Source: Halorubrum depositum (lineage in GTDB: Archaea > Halobacteriota > Halobacteria > Halobacteriales > Haloferacaceae). Taken from it: a stretch of 64,000 nt of DNA. The stretch covers positions 620,001 through 684,000 of the forward strand of contig NZ_VCNM01000001.1 of assembly GCF_007671725.1 (NCBI RefSeq), written 5' to 3'. Positions 18,216-27,144 of this stretch are shown here, one piece after another. A program made the position numbers and the translations under genes. Numbering within the stretch: position 1 is the first letter of the stretch; every line of letters begins with the position of its first letter. The notes under the pieces were generated by a model that saw nothing but the letters and a program-made list of their open reading frames with translations, had not been told where the DNA came from and searched no databases.

Positions 18216-19319
18216 TCAGTCGAACCGGCCGCGCCGGTACTGCACCGGCCACTCGACCTCCGCGCCGAGCTCGTGGGCGGCCTCGAGCGGCCAGTAGGGG
18301 TGCCGGAGCATCTCGCGGCCGAGCGCGACGAGGTCGGCCCGGCCGTTCCGGACGAGCGCGTCGGCGTGGGTCGGCTCCGTGATCCCGCCGACCGCGGCGA
18401 CCGGCACGCCGGTCCCCTCGCGGATCGCCTCGGCGTACGGCACCTGGTACCCCGGACCCGTGCCCGGGAGCCGCTGGTCGGGGTGAATCCCGCCGCCGGA
18501 GACGTCGATCAGGTCCGCGCCGGCCTCGGCGAGCAGCGGGGCCAGCCGCACGGAGTCGTCGACGTCCCACGAGTCGCGGTCGGGCAGCCAGTCGGTCGCG
18601 GAGATCCGGACGAACACGGGCTTGTCGTCGGGCCACACGTCCCGGACGGACGCGACGACCTCGCGGAGGAGTCGCGTCCGATCCTCGAAGCTCCCGCCGT
18701 ACGCGTCGTCCCGGTCGTTGGTGACCGGCGAGAGAAACTGGTGGAGGAGGTAGCCGTGGGCCGCGTGGACCTCGGCGATCTCGAAGCCGGCGTCGAGCGC
18801 GCGCGCCGCGGCGTCGGCGAACGACTCGATCACGTCGTCGACGTCGTCGCCGTCCATCCGACGGGTCGCCGCGGGCTCGACGCCCTCCGCGCGGTCGCCG
18901 TCGGGATACGGCGCGTCGGTCGCCGATACCGTCTCCCACCCCGCCGGGTCGGCCGCGGGGATCGGGTCGCCGCCCTCGGCCGGCGGGCGGTGGGAGCCCT
19001 TGCGGCCCGCGTGCGCCAGCTGGATCCCGGGCGTCGCGCCCTGCGACCGGACGAAGTCGACGATCGGCTCGATCGCGTCGGCGTGCTCGTCGGACCAGAT
19101 CCCGAGACAGCCCGGGGTGATCCGGCCGCGCTCCTCGACGGCGGTCGCCTCGGTCATCACGACGCCGGCGCCGCCGACCGCGCGGGAGCCGAGGTGGATC
19201 CGGTGCCAGTCGTTCGCGAACCCGTCGTCCGCGGAGTACTGGCACATGGGCGACAACATTACGCGGTTCCGGAGCTCGGTGTCGCGCAGCGTCAGCGGCG
19301 CGAAGAGCGAATCCGTCAT
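18216..19319 (-). CDS. Old-yellow-enzyme family NADH:flavin oxidoreductase
   Basis: A 367-residue FMN-dependent ene-reductase of the YqjM type: LFAPLTLRDTELRNRVMLSPM at the start, the active-site motif HAAHGYLLHQFLSP near residue 180, and FMN phosphate-binding AVGGITEP and VALGREMLRHPYWP near the C terminus. It reduces alpha,beta-unsaturated carbonyls. The physiological substrate is unknown. Confidence 0.92.
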   Translation of the reverse strand: MTDSLFAPLTLRDTELRNRVMLSPMCQYSADDGFANDWHRIHLGSRAVGGAGVVMTEATAVEERGRITPGCLGIWSDEHADAIEPIVDFVRSQGATPGIQLAHAGRKGSHRPPAEGGDPIPAADPAGWETVSATDAPYPDGDRAEGVEPAATRRMDGDDVDDVIESFADAAARALDAGFEIAEVHAAHGYLLHQFLSPVTNDRDDAYGGSFEDRTRLLREVVASVRDVWPDDKPVFVRISATDWLPDRDSWDVDDSVRLAPLLAEAGADLIDVSGGGIHPDQRLPGTGPGYQVPYAEAIREGTGVPVAAVGGITEPTHADALVRNGRADLVALGREMLRHPYWPLEAAHELGAEVEWPVQYRRGRFD

Positions 19320-19471
19320 CGTCGGAGGGACGGCCGCCGCCGGGTAATGCGCTCCGATTCCCCGCGCGGATCACCGCGACCGCACCGGCGCGCGGATCGG
19401 CGCCGTCGGGGGATCCCACTATTTTAGGCCGACCGAAACCTATAACCCCCCGTACCCCTGACGGAGTGGTA

Positions 19472-19633
19472 ATGAGCACTGGGGACCGGATCGAGCGCGG
19501 CGCCGAGGAGTCGGCGGACGCACGGCCGATCGTCGCGGCGAGTCGCTGCTCGCCCGACCGAACCGTCTTCACGGAGCAGGGGAACACCGACGCGTGGATC
19601 GCGACGGACCTGACCGTCGAGTTGGAACGCTAG
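19472..19633 (+). CDS. Small haloarchaeal protein (DUF7331-like)
   Basis: A 53-residue protein starting MSTGDRIERGAEESADAR and ending AWIATDLTVELER. Such short proteins with a conserved C-terminal WI-x-(S/T)D motif are common in haloarchaea; function unknown. A TATA-like CCTATAAC lies about 30 nt upstream. It is single-domain and soluble. Confidence 0.7.
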   Translation: MSTGDRIERGAEESADARPIVAASRCSPDRTVFTEQGNTDAWIATDLTVELER

Positions 19634-19693
19634 CGCCGCACGACCGACTCCGCCCTCTCTTTCGACACGCCGACCGTACAGCCGGTCGCTCGC

Positions 19694-20443
19694 TCAGAGC
19701 AGGCCGGAGACGAATCCGAGCCCCATCGCGACGAGGACCGCGGCCGAGAAGACCGGGAGGTACGGCGCGTACCGTTCGACCCGCTCCTCGTGGCGCTCGT
19801 AGCCCGCGATCAAAAGCAGCGTCAGGCCGACGATGCCGGCGATGACCGTGAGCGCGTACGCCGTCATCAGTTCGATACAGTGCGTCGAGCCCGCACAGAG
19901 GGCGATGATCTCGAACTCCTCCTCGTGTGCGAACCCGAGCACGAACGCGAACCACGCGATCCCGAGGAGCCCGCGATCGGCGGCTTCGGCGGGGCTCGCG
20001 CCGGAGTGAGTGTGATCGTCGTGATCGTGTGAGTGGCCTCCCCCGTGGTCGTGCGAGTGATCGTCGCCGTGTTCGTGCCCGTCACCGTGCGAGTGTCCGT
20101 GCCCGTGCGTGTACTCCCGGACCCCGAGTGCGATGAGCAGGATGCCGGCCACGAGGCTGACCGGACCGCCGATCTGCACGTCGCCGAACACGGCGATCGG
20201 CTCGTTGACCCGCGTGAGCTCGAAGTACTCCTTCGCGTAGAAGAAGATCCCCACCATCGCGACGCTGCTCACCAGGTGGCCGACGCCGATGATCAGGCTC
20301 GCGGCGAGCCCGTACGTCCACTTGTGCGTCCGATCGAGGGCGTAGGAGGCCGCGACGGGCCAGCCGTGGCCCGGCTCGACGCCGTGGACGGCGCCGAGCG
20401 CGACGGCCCCGAGGAGCAGTCCGGTCGCGTCGCCGTGGAGCAT
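19694..20443 (-). CDS. Nickel/cobalt transporter-like membrane protein with His-rich loop
   Basis: A 249-residue protein with about six hydrophobic helices. Helix 1 has AVHGVEPGHGWP, like the HX4DH-type metal motif of NiCoT/UreH-family permeases. A central loop (about residues 113-150) is almost wholly His, Asp, Gly and Ser, a metal-binding feature. Later, GFAHEEEFEIIALCAGSTHC carries more potential ligands. The divergent NikR-like regulator supports nickel as substrate. Confidence 0.83.
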   Translation of the reverse strand: MLHGDATGLLLGAVALGAVHGVEPGHGWPVAASYALDRTHKWTYGLAASLIIGVGHLVSSVAMVGIFFYAKEYFELTRVNEPIAVFGDVQIGGPVSLVAGILLIALGVREYTHGHGHSHGDGHEHGDDHSHDHGGGHSHDHDDHTHSGASPAEAADRGLLGIAWFAFVLGFAHEEEFEIIALCAGSTHCIELMTAYALTVIAGIVGLTLLLIAGYERHEERVERYAPYLPVFSAAVLVAMGLGFVSGLL

Positions 20444-20544
20444 CGTCGTCGACTCCGAGCGATCGGAGGATAACCGTTGTTACTACCGGATCCGGGGAAG
20501 CGTAATACTCGGGACTCTTGTGCGGGCGCGGCGAAGCCGGACCC

Positions 20545-20940
20545 ATGCGAACGAGCGTCAACGTGCCGGCGGACCTCCGCGACGAGTTCGACCGGGTCTG
20601 GCGGGAGGAGGGACTCGACAACCGCTCGCGGGCGGTCCGGGAGGCGATGCGCGAGTACGTCGAGTCGCACGCGCGGCTCGAATCGATGACCGGCGAGGTG
20701 GTCGCGCTCGTCGGCTTCGACTACCGCCACCACGACGTGATCCGAGAGCTCCACGGCGTCCAGCACGCGTACCAGGACGTGATCCTCAACACCAGCCACA
20801 CCCACCAGGGGGAGTGGTGTCTGGAGTCTTTGTTCTGCCGCGGCGAGGCCGCGCGCGTCCGCGACCTGAGCTACCGGCTCCGCGACTTCGACGCGGTCAG
20901 CCGGGTGAAGGTCATGGTCATCCGCGACCGCGGGGAGTGA
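20545..20940 (+). CDS. NikR-like nickel-responsive regulator
   Basis: A 131-residue protein with an N-terminal ribbon-helix-helix (MRTSVNVPADLRDEFDRVW) and a C-terminal ACT-like nickel domain containing VQHAYQD and SHTHQGEWCLE. The spacing H-x-H-x4-C is one residue shorter than the H-x-H-x5-C of E. coli NikR, so metal geometry may differ. The divergent gene at 20443 encodes the likely regulated transporter; the 101 bp between them must hold both promoters and any operator. Confidence 0.82.
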   Translation: MRTSVNVPADLRDEFDRVWREEGLDNRSRAVREAMREYVESHARLESMTGEVVALVGFDYRHHDVIRELHGVQHAYQDVILNTSHTHQGEWCLESLFCRGEAARVRDLSYRLRDFDAVSRVKVMVIRDRGE

Positions 20941-20978
20941 GCGGGTTCGCGACGGCGGGGCGCGTCGCCGCCGAGCGG

Positions 20979-21524
20979 CTACTCGACGTCGGGCGCGCGC
21001 TCGCCGGCCAGGACGACGATCTCCAGCCAGTTCTCCTCGGGCGGGAGCGGGCAGGCGAACGTCTCGCTGTACGCGCAGAACGGGTTGTACGCGAGGTTGA
21101 AATCGAGGGTGACGACGTCCCCGTCGGCGATCTCCCCCTCCGGCTCCAGCTCCATGTACCGGCCCTGGTGGTACGTCTGCTGGCCGGTCGTCTTGTCGCG
21201 GAACGGGACGAATATCGCGCCGTCCTCGCCCTCCTGTCGATAGCCGGCGAGCGCGTGCTCCTCGCCGTTGACCTCGAAGGAGAAGGTGACGACCCGGAGG
21301 TACCGGACCGGGTTGCTCGCGGTGGTCTCCATCTCGACCGGCTCAGGGTCGTCGTGGACCGTCACGGTCGCCTCAACGCGGTAGTCGGCGTCGGGCGGGA
21401 AGTAGTCGAGCCCGTCGAACCCGTCGCGGTGCTCGGGCGGGATCGGCGACTGCGGGTGATCGGCGAAGAACTCGTCCTTCTCGCGGCGGTTGGCGCGGAG
21501 CCGCTCGGCGTACTCGTCGGTCAT
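20979..21524 (-). CDS. DUF1684 protein
   Basis: A 181-residue soluble protein of the DUF1684 family. Conserved features: RREKDEFFADHPQSPIP near the start and the DFNLAYNPFCAYSETFACPL motif near residue 145, which is the family signature. Biochemical function is not known to me. Confidence 0.85.
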   Translation of the reverse strand: MTDEYAERLRANRREKDEFFADHPQSPIPPEHRDGFDGLDYFPPDADYRVEATVTVHDDPEPVEMETTASNPVRYLRVVTFSFEVNGEEHALAGYRQEGEDGAIFVPFRDKTTGQQTYHQGRYMELEPEGEIADGDVVTLDFNLAYNPFCAYSETFACPLPPEENWLEIVVLAGERAPDVE

Positions 21525-21609
21525 ACGCGGCGAGAGGAGCGCCGGCGGTTTCAGGGCCGCGGTTCGGGCGGGTCGGCGCCGAAACCAAGGGCGTCCCGCG
21601 CCGGGGCGC

Positions 21610-22311
21610 TCACAGCGCCTGCAGATCGGCGAGGCAGTCGTCCAGGTCGCGGGTCGACGTCGCCAGCGAGAAGCGGTCGACGCGCGCGAGGTCGGCGGCG
21701 TGGTCCCAGAGGTCCTCGGCCTCGATCCCGTGGAGGACGACCGCGTTCGGCGTCGGGCTCACGACCCGCAGCGCGACCAGCGGCGACTCGCCGCGAGTCA
21801 CCCCCGTGAACACGAGCGCGCGGTTCGTCGACTGCCCGTAGAGGCGGTAGAACTCCTCGCTGGAGAGCCGCGTGATCGCCTCGATGGAGTTGATCACGGT
21901 GTGGCCGTTGACGTGATCCTGGTCGCCGCGGACGATCTCCGTGGCGTCCATCGCCTCGTAGAACTCCTCGACCGGCACCGCGGTGGAGTACTCGCGGAGG
22001 TCGTGGACGATGTCGCTCTCGAAGCCCGCCGAGAGCACGCGGGCGTACTGGCGGAGGCGCCCGCCGCCGCGCCGCTCGTCGATGTCGAGGAGGCCGTCGA
22101 CGATCCGGCGCACGACGCCGATACCCGGGCTCTTCCGCCGCCCGCTCTCGTAGTCGGAGATCACCGACGAGGAGACGTCGAGCTGCTCGGCGAGCTCGGT
22201 CTGAGAGACGTCGAAGTCGGTCCGCCACTTCCGGAGCGTCGCCCCGGGGTCGTCGCTGAGCGTTATCTCGCCGGCGATCCGGCGGGAGAGCTCCTCGCGT
22301 GCGTCGCTCAT
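21610..22311 (-). CDS. XRE-type transcriptional regulator (COG1709-like)
   Basis: A 233-residue regulator with a cro/C1 helix-turn-helix at about residues 25-60 (LRKWRTDFDVSQTELAEQLD then VSSSVISDYESGRR). The C-terminal 170 residues form a conserved archaeal domain of unknown ligand. Stand-alone gene, target unknown. Confidence 0.83.
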   Translation of the reverse strand: MSDAREELSRRIAGEITLSDDPGATLRKWRTDFDVSQTELAEQLDVSSSVISDYESGRRKSPGIGVVRRIVDGLLDIDERRGGGRLRQYARVLSAGFESDIVHDLREYSTAVPVEEFYEAMDATEIVRGDQDHVNGHTVINSIEAITRLSSEEFYRLYGQSTNRALVFTGVTRGESPLVALRVVSPTPNAVVLHGIEAEDLWDHAADLARVDRFSLATSTRDLDDCLADLQAL

Positions 22312-22422
22312 TAGGCGGTCCGAAGGCGGAGCGCTGCAAAAGGCTACCGAAAGCGAGGTTCGTCGAACGTCGACAGCCGCCGCGGGATCGGAGGGCGGGC
22401 CAAAGGAGAAACGCGAGCGGAA

Positions 22423-22701
22423 CTACTCCACGTACAGCGAGTAGACGATGACGCCGAAGCCGACCGCGGTCAGCAGGCTGTTGATCGCGATACCCACGGC
22501 CAGATCGGCCCCGATGACTTGGTGGGAGACGCCGCCGATGAGCGCGCCGACGGTGACGATCCCGAACCCGAGTCCGAGCGCGCGCAGCGAGGGGTCGCCG
22601 GTCCTGCCGTACGCGCGGAGCGCGTAGTAGGTGATGCTGCCACCGAGCACGAGGATGGCGGTCTTTGCCACGATGATGGCGAGGTCGATGTGCGTTGTCA
22701 T
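22423..22701 (-). CDS. Small membrane protein (DUF7521-like)
   Basis: A 92-residue protein with three hydrophobic helices (about 8-26, 42-62, 68-88). The start overlaps the stop of the upstream winged-helix gene by ATGA, so the pair is co-transcribed. Haloarchaea often pair this membrane protein with a small winged-helix regulator; role unknown. Confidence 0.75.
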   Translation of the reverse strand: MTTHIDLAIIVAKTAILVLGGSITYYALRAYGRTGDPSLRALGLGFGIVTVGALIGGVSHQVIGADLAVGIAINSLLTAVGFGVIVYSLYVE

Positions 22702-23096
22702 GTTTCCTCTCGCAGTTCCGACCAGAGGTCGGCCAGCCGTTCGTCCCGAGTGCGCTCCGGGCGGGAGAACTCGACGGCGAGCTCGCGGCGATCGTCCGCC
22801 TCGCCGTCCCCGCCGTCGATCGAGACCGTCACGGAGTCGAACGAGACGGAGTAGCGCGTCGTGTGCTGTCCGTCGCGGCGGATGTCCGTCGACTCCCGGA
22901 GCAGGGAGGCGTCGGTGAGCTTCTCCAGCTTCCGATACGTCGTCGACAGGGGGATGTCGCACTCCTCGGAGAGGTCGCTCGCCGTCTTCGGTTCGGTGAG
23001 CGCCGTCACGATCCGGCGCGCGGCGTCGTCGGCCAACGCGTCCAGCACGTCGTCGACCGACGGCGGATCCTCCTCGCGCGACGGGTCCCGCACCAT
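22698..23096 (-). CDS. Winged-helix transcriptional regulator
   Basis: A 132-residue ArsR-like protein: VLDALADDAARRIVTALTEP then DLSEECDIPLSTTYRKLEKL gives the HTH at residues 17-60. The rest is beta-rich and acidic. It is the first gene of a two-gene operon with the membrane protein at 22423. Confidence 0.83.
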   Translation of the reverse strand: MVRDPSREEDPPSVDDVLDALADDAARRIVTALTEPKTASDLSEECDIPLSTTYRKLEKLTDASLLRESTDIRRDGQHTTRYSVSFDSVTVSIDGGDGEADDRRELAVEFSRPERTRDERLADLWSELREET

Positions 23097-23225
23097 GTCC
23101 TACCGTTGGTACCCCCCGTGTCTTAAACCATCGAACTTCGGCCCGGCCGAGCGCGCGACCGCGACCCCGCCGTCGCGCGGCCGGACGCCGCCCGTTTTTG
23201 TGGGTGGACGGCGTACGACGGTTCG

Positions 23226-24860
23226 ATGGACTCGTGGAAGCGCCGCGTCGTCGGGTACTTCGGCTTCGTCCTCTTCGTGCTGATCTTCACCGCGGTCGTC
23301 TACCGCTACGGGATGCGGGTGTACGAGGGCGACCCGCGCACGATGATCGAGGCGCTGCGCTTCTCGGTCGAGATGTTCACCACCACCGGGTTCGGCGGAG
23401 ACTCCCCGTGGGAGAGCCAACAGCTGAACGCCTTCATCGCCGTGATGGACCTCGTCGGGATGGTGCTGCTGATCGGCGCGCTGCCGGTCGTGGTGACGCC
23501 GCTGTTGGAGGAGGCGTTCTCGACGACCGCCCCCCGGTCGCTGGACGAGGACCTGTCCGACCACGTCGTCGTCTGTTCGGACACCTCTCGGTCGACGGCG
23601 CTCATCGCGGAGTTCGACTCCCACGGGATCCCCTACGTGATCGTCGAACCCGACGACGACCGCGCCGTGCGGCTCCACGAGGGGGGCCGGACCGTGATCC
23701 GCGCCGACCCGGAGTCGACGGACGGGCTGGCGGCCGCGAACCTCGCCGACGCCCGGGCGCTGGTGACGGACGTCTCCGACCAGGTGGACGCGAGCATCGT
23801 GCTCGCCGCGAAGGAGCTGGCCCCGGACGTGCGCGTGGTCAGCGTCGTCGAGGACCCGGACCGCGAGCGGTACCACCGGCTCGCCGGCGCGGACGAGGTG
23901 CTCTCGCCGCGGTCGCTGCTCGGGGAGAGCCTCGCCGCGAAGGTGACGACCGCGCTCCAGACCGACCTCGGCGAGGCGGTCGCCATCGGCGACTCCCTCC
24001 GGCTCGCGGAGGTGTCGGTCCCGCACGGGAGCCGCCTCGCCGGGTCGACGCTGGGCGACAGCGGGATCCGCGAGCGCGCCGGCGTCAACGTCATCGGCGC
24101 GTGGTTCAACGGCGAGTTCGACGCGGCGCCTCCGCCGGACGCGACGCTGTCGGCCGGGACGGTCCTGCTCGTCTCCGGGCGGCCGGACCAGCTGGAGCGG
24201 CTCGTCGAGCTGACGAACTCCGCCACGCGGCGGTTCGGCGCGGGCGAGACGGTGGTGATCGGGTACGGACAGGTCGGGCGGGCGGTCGCCGAGACGGTCG
24301 CCGACGCCGACCTGCCCGTAACGGTCGTGGACCGGGAGGACGCCGAGGGCGTCGACGTGGTCGGCGACGCGACCGAGCCGGAGACGCTGCGCGCCGCCGG
24401 CGTCGAGGCGGCGCAGACGGTCGTGCTCGCGCTCCCGGACGACACGACGACGGAGTTCACGACGCTCGTGGTCCGCGACCTGGCGCCGAACACGCAGGTG
24501 CTCGCCCGCGTCGAGGACGCCGCGAGCGTCCGGAAGATGCACAGGGCGGGCGCCGACTACGTCCTCTCGCTCGCGACCGTCACCGGGCGGCTGTCCGCCT
24601 CGACGGTCATCGAGGACCGCGACGTGCTCTCGCTCGACCAGCAGATAGAGGTCGTCAGGAGGCGCGTGCCGCGGCTCGCCGGGCGGACGCTCGGCCGGGC
24701 GAACGTGCGAGAGACCACCGGCTGCACCGTCATCGCCATCGAGCGCGACGAGGAGACCCTGACCGATCTCGGTCCCGACACCCGGATCGGGGCGGACGAC
24801 GAACTCGTCGTCGTCGGCACCGACGAGGGGATCCGGTCGTTCGAGCGCCGGTTCGCCTGA
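23226..24860 (+). CDS. Potassium channel with two TrkA/RCK domains
   Basis: A 544-residue protein. Two helices flank a pore loop with filter-like TTTGFGGDS at residues 52-60. The first RCK domain starts near 113 (HVVVCSDTSRST) and the second near 341 (VVIGYGQVGRAVAETV), each with a TrkA-C-like part after it. The first RCK lacks the GxGxxG glycines, so only the second is likely to bind a nucleotide. The stop lies inside a 22-bp tandem repeat. Confidence 0.88.
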   Translation: MDSWKRRVVGYFGFVLFVLIFTAVVYRYGMRVYEGDPRTMIEALRFSVEMFTTTGFGGDSPWESQQLNAFIAVMDLVGMVLLIGALPVVVTPLLEEAFSTTAPRSLDEDLSDHVVVCSDTSRSTALIAEFDSHGIPYVIVEPDDDRAVRLHEGGRTVIRADPESTDGLAAANLADARALVTDVSDQVDASIVLAAKELAPDVRVVSVVEDPDRERYHRLAGADEVLSPRSLLGESLAAKVTTALQTDLGEAVAIGDSLRLAEVSVPHGSRLAGSTLGDSGIRERAGVNVIGAWFNGEFDAAPPPDATLSAGTVLLVSGRPDQLERLVELTNSATRRFGAGETVVIGYGQVGRAVAETVADADLPVTVVDREDAEGVDVVGDATEPETLRAAGVEAAQTVVLALPDDTTTEFTTLVVRDLAPNTQVLARVEDAASVRKMHRAGADYVLSLATVTGRLSASTVIEDRDVLSLDQQIEVVRRRVPRLAGRTLGRANVRETTGCTVIAIERDEETLTDLGPDTRIGADDELVVVGTDEGIRSFERRFA

Positions 24861-24900
24861 CCGCGTTCGCCGGTCCGCCTGACCGCGTTCGCCGGTTCGC
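24846..24900. repeat. 22-bp tandem repeat across the channel-gene stop
   Basis: Units at 24846-24867 and 24868-24889 differ by one base, and a third half unit runs to 24900. The first unit contains the TGA stop of the channel gene. Each extra copy would lie outside the coding region. Confidence 0.9.
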
Positions 24901-25008
24901 GCGGACTCGCGTGCGTCGCGCCGTCACGTCTCCTCGGACCCGTCACGGGCCGGCTCGCCGCCGAGGCGAGTCGAACGCTTCAAGTATTCGCTGGCTGTTC
25001 GTACCTGT

Positions 25009-25380
25009 ATGAAAGATCAGGGACGCTCCACGCGCAAGCGGACGGGCGGTCGACTCAAGCACGCCTCGAACAAGAAGCGCCACCAGCTCGGCCGCGAGCC
25101 CGCCGAGACCACCGTCGGCGAGACGCGGGTCCAGTACATCGACTCCCGCGGCACGGAGAAGAAGGTCCGCGCGCTCTCGACCAACGTCGCGCAGGTCGCC
25201 GACGGCGGCGAGGTCAGCGAGGCCGAGATCGAGAACGTCGTCGACAACCCCTCGAACGTCAACTACGCCCGCCGGAACATCGTCACCAAGGGCGCCGTCA
25301 TCGACACCTCCGCCGGCCGCGCCCGCGTCACCTCGCGCCCCGGCCAGACCGGACAGGTCAACGCGGTCCTCATCGACTGA
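25009..25380 (+). CDS. rps8e: 30S ribosomal protein S8e
   Basis: A 123-residue archaeal S8e (eS8) of normal length: MKDQGRSTRKRTGGRLKHAS at the start, NPSNVNYARRNIVTKGAVI in the conserved core. It binds small-subunit rRNA. Transcribed alone, with rnhB 55 bp downstream in the same direction. Confidence 0.96.
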   Translation: MKDQGRSTRKRTGGRLKHASNKKRHQLGREPAETTVGETRVQYIDSRGTEKKVRALSTNVAQVADGGEVSEAEIENVVDNPSNVNYARRNIVTKGAVIDTSAGRARVTSRPGQTGQVNAVLID

Positions 25381-25435
25381 GTCCGCCCCGCCCGCTTTCT
25401 GAACGTATTTACCGTTCGCCGACGACGAGCGACGC

Positions 25436-26173
25436 GTGTACCTCGGCGTCGACGAGGCCGGTAAGGGACCCGTGCTCGGACCGATGGTCGCCGCGGCCGT
25501 GCTCGCGACCCCGGCGAGCCTCCCGGCCGACGTCGACGACTCGAAGCGGCTCTCTCCCGATCGGCGCGAGGCGATAGCCGAGACCGTCCGCGAGAGCGAC
25601 GGCGTCGCCGTCGGCGTCGCGCTCGTCGAACCGGCCGAGATCGACCGGCCGGACACCGACATGAACACGCTCACGGTCCGCGGGCAGGCGCGAGCGGTGC
25701 GGGCCGCGCTCGCCGAGATCGGGGAGATCTCCGGCGAGGAGCCTCCCACGGAACCGATCCGCGTCGTCGCCGACGCGGGCGACACCAGCGAGAAACGGTT
25801 CGCGCGTCGGCTCGGCGAGTTCGTCGAGGCCGTCGACGAGGACGGGATCGGCGACCCCGACGACGGTGATTCCGCCGCCCTCCCCGCAGTCGACGTCGAG
25901 GCCTTCCACGGCGCCGACGAGGACGACCCGGTCGTCGGCGCGGCGAGCGTGGTCGCGAAGGTGGTCCGCGACGCCCGGATGGCCGCGATCGGCGAGCGGT
26001 ATCCGGAGTACGACGGCGTCGGGAGCGGCTACCCGAGCGACCCGACGACGCGGTCGTTCCTGCGGGCGTACGTCGCCGACGACGGCGACGTCCCGAACTG
26101 CGCCCGTCGGTCGTGGGCGACCTGCGACGACGTGTTGGCGGCCGCCGAGCAGTCGGGGCTCGACGAGTTCTAG
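25436..26173 (+). CDS. rnhB: Ribonuclease HII
   Basis: A 245-residue enzyme from a GTG start, YLGVDEAGKGPVLGPMVAA, with the family D-E pair at residues 5-6. Further acidic residues appear in VVADAGDTSEK and VEAFHGADEDDPVVGAASV. Removes RNA from RNA-DNA hybrids. An acidic insert (about 135-150, GIGDPDDGDSAA) is a halophilic addition. Confidence 0.93.
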   Translation: MYLGVDEAGKGPVLGPMVAAAVLATPASLPADVDDSKRLSPDRREAIAETVRESDGVAVGVALVEPAEIDRPDTDMNTLTVRGQARAVRAALAEIGEISGEEPPTEPIRVVADAGDTSEKRFARRLGEFVEAVDEDGIGDPDDGDSAALPAVDVEAFHGADEDDPVVGAASVVAKVVRDARMAAIGERYPEYDGVGSGYPSDPTTRSFLRAYVADDGDVPNCARRSWATCDDVLAAAEQSGLDEF

Positions 26174-26181
26174 ACCGCCGC

Positions 26182-26934
26182 TCAAACGAGCGCCGAGGCC
26201 GCCGCGCTCACGGCGCCGATGAACGTCTCCCAGACCGAGAAGCCGGCGACGATCGAGAGGACCGTGTCGGCGCCGAAGAAGGCGAACAGCGCCGCGGAGG
26301 CGATATGCGCGCGCCGCACGTCGAAGCGGTGGGCGAACGTGTGGAAGAAGTAGGCGTTCGCGAGGCTGATCGGGATGATCGCGAGCATCTCGCCGACCCA
26401 GATCGCGGAGGTCGCCCCGTACTGCACCGCCAGCCCGATCGTGACCAGCTGCGTCTTGTCGCCGAACTCGCCGGTGGCCATGAGCACGAAGATCGGGAGG
26501 AAGCCGCCGAGCGACCCCTCGTACCGGTCGAGCGGGCCGGGGAGCGTCACCGAGTCGAGGTCGGCGTAGTCGGCGTCGACCGTCGGAGAATCCGGCGGCT
26601 CGGCGCCGGCGACCGTCGCCTCCGTGCCGCCGTCGCTGGACGCGACCCGACCGGTGTCGCGCTCTGGCATCGACCGGTACAGCAGGTACGCGAACGCGAA
26701 AAACAGCGCCGCGGTCACGGCGTCGAGGACGACGCCCGGCAGCGCCGACTGGAGCGCCTGTCCGAAGGCGATCTCGACCGCGGTCCAGCCGGCGAACGCC
26801 GACCCGGCGGCCGCGACGACCACCTTCGGGTCGTACCGCGTCGACAGCGCGGCGATCATGAACTGCACCTTCTCGCCGGGAAGCACAGCGAGCTGGGCCG
26901 CGAACGCGACGATCAGTATCTCGGTGTAGGTCAT
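26182..26934 (-). CDS. GDT1/TMEM165 family cation transporter
   Basis: A 250-residue protein of the UPF0016 family with six helices in two repeats. The second repeat keeps the family motif EFGDKT; in the first the motif reads PGEKV, lacking the Asp. Family members move Mn2+ or Ca2+ out of the cytoplasm. A DtxR/MntR-like palindrome lies upstream at 27006-27021, which supports manganese. A Ser/Gly/Asp-rich linker joins the halves. Confidence 0.87.
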   Translation of the reverse strand: MTYTEILIVAFAAQLAVLPGEKVQFMIAALSTRYDPKVVVAAAGSAFAGWTAVEIAFGQALQSALPGVVLDAVTAALFFAFAYLLYRSMPERDTGRVASSDGGTEATVAGAEPPDSPTVDADYADLDSVTLPGPLDRYEGSLGGFLPIFVLMATGEFGDKTQLVTIGLAVQYGATSAIWVGEMLAIIPISLANAYFFHTFAHRFDVRRAHIASAALFAFFGADTVLSIVAGFSVWETFIGAVSAAASALV

Positions 26935-27005
26935 GCGTTTCCGTCCCCTCGACGCTCGTCGGTCGAGCCCCCCGTCCCGAGGCGGCCGCCGGTCGTCATG
27001 GTCGA

Positions 27006-27021
27006 TTTAGAGGAGTCTAAA
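27006..27021 (-). promoter_or_regulatory. Palindromic operator candidate upstream of the GDT1-type gene
   Basis: TTTAGAGGAGTCTAAA: the outer TTTAGA and TCTAAA are perfect inverted repeats around four bases. It overlaps a TATA-like CTTAATTTAG on the minus strand, so binding would block the promoter about 72-87 nt before the start codon. The form resembles DtxR/MntR/SirR operators (TTAGG-type half-sites). The regulator is not in the window. Confidence 0.5.
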
Positions 27022-27144
27022 TTAAGAGTTTGTTGGCTCCCGTCCGCGTCGTCGGACCGAACGGCGGGGCGGAAAGGGGGTAGCGGCGGGACGGAGCGAC
27101 GGCGCGGCGGCGAGTCAGCGAGACGGGACCGCCGCCGCGTCGCC

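Noticed and set aside
17347-19587. 746-residue continuous minus-strand frame suggesting a fusion
   Set aside because: Only the last 270 residues match a real protein (start 18159). The rest is the wrong frame of the OYE gene.
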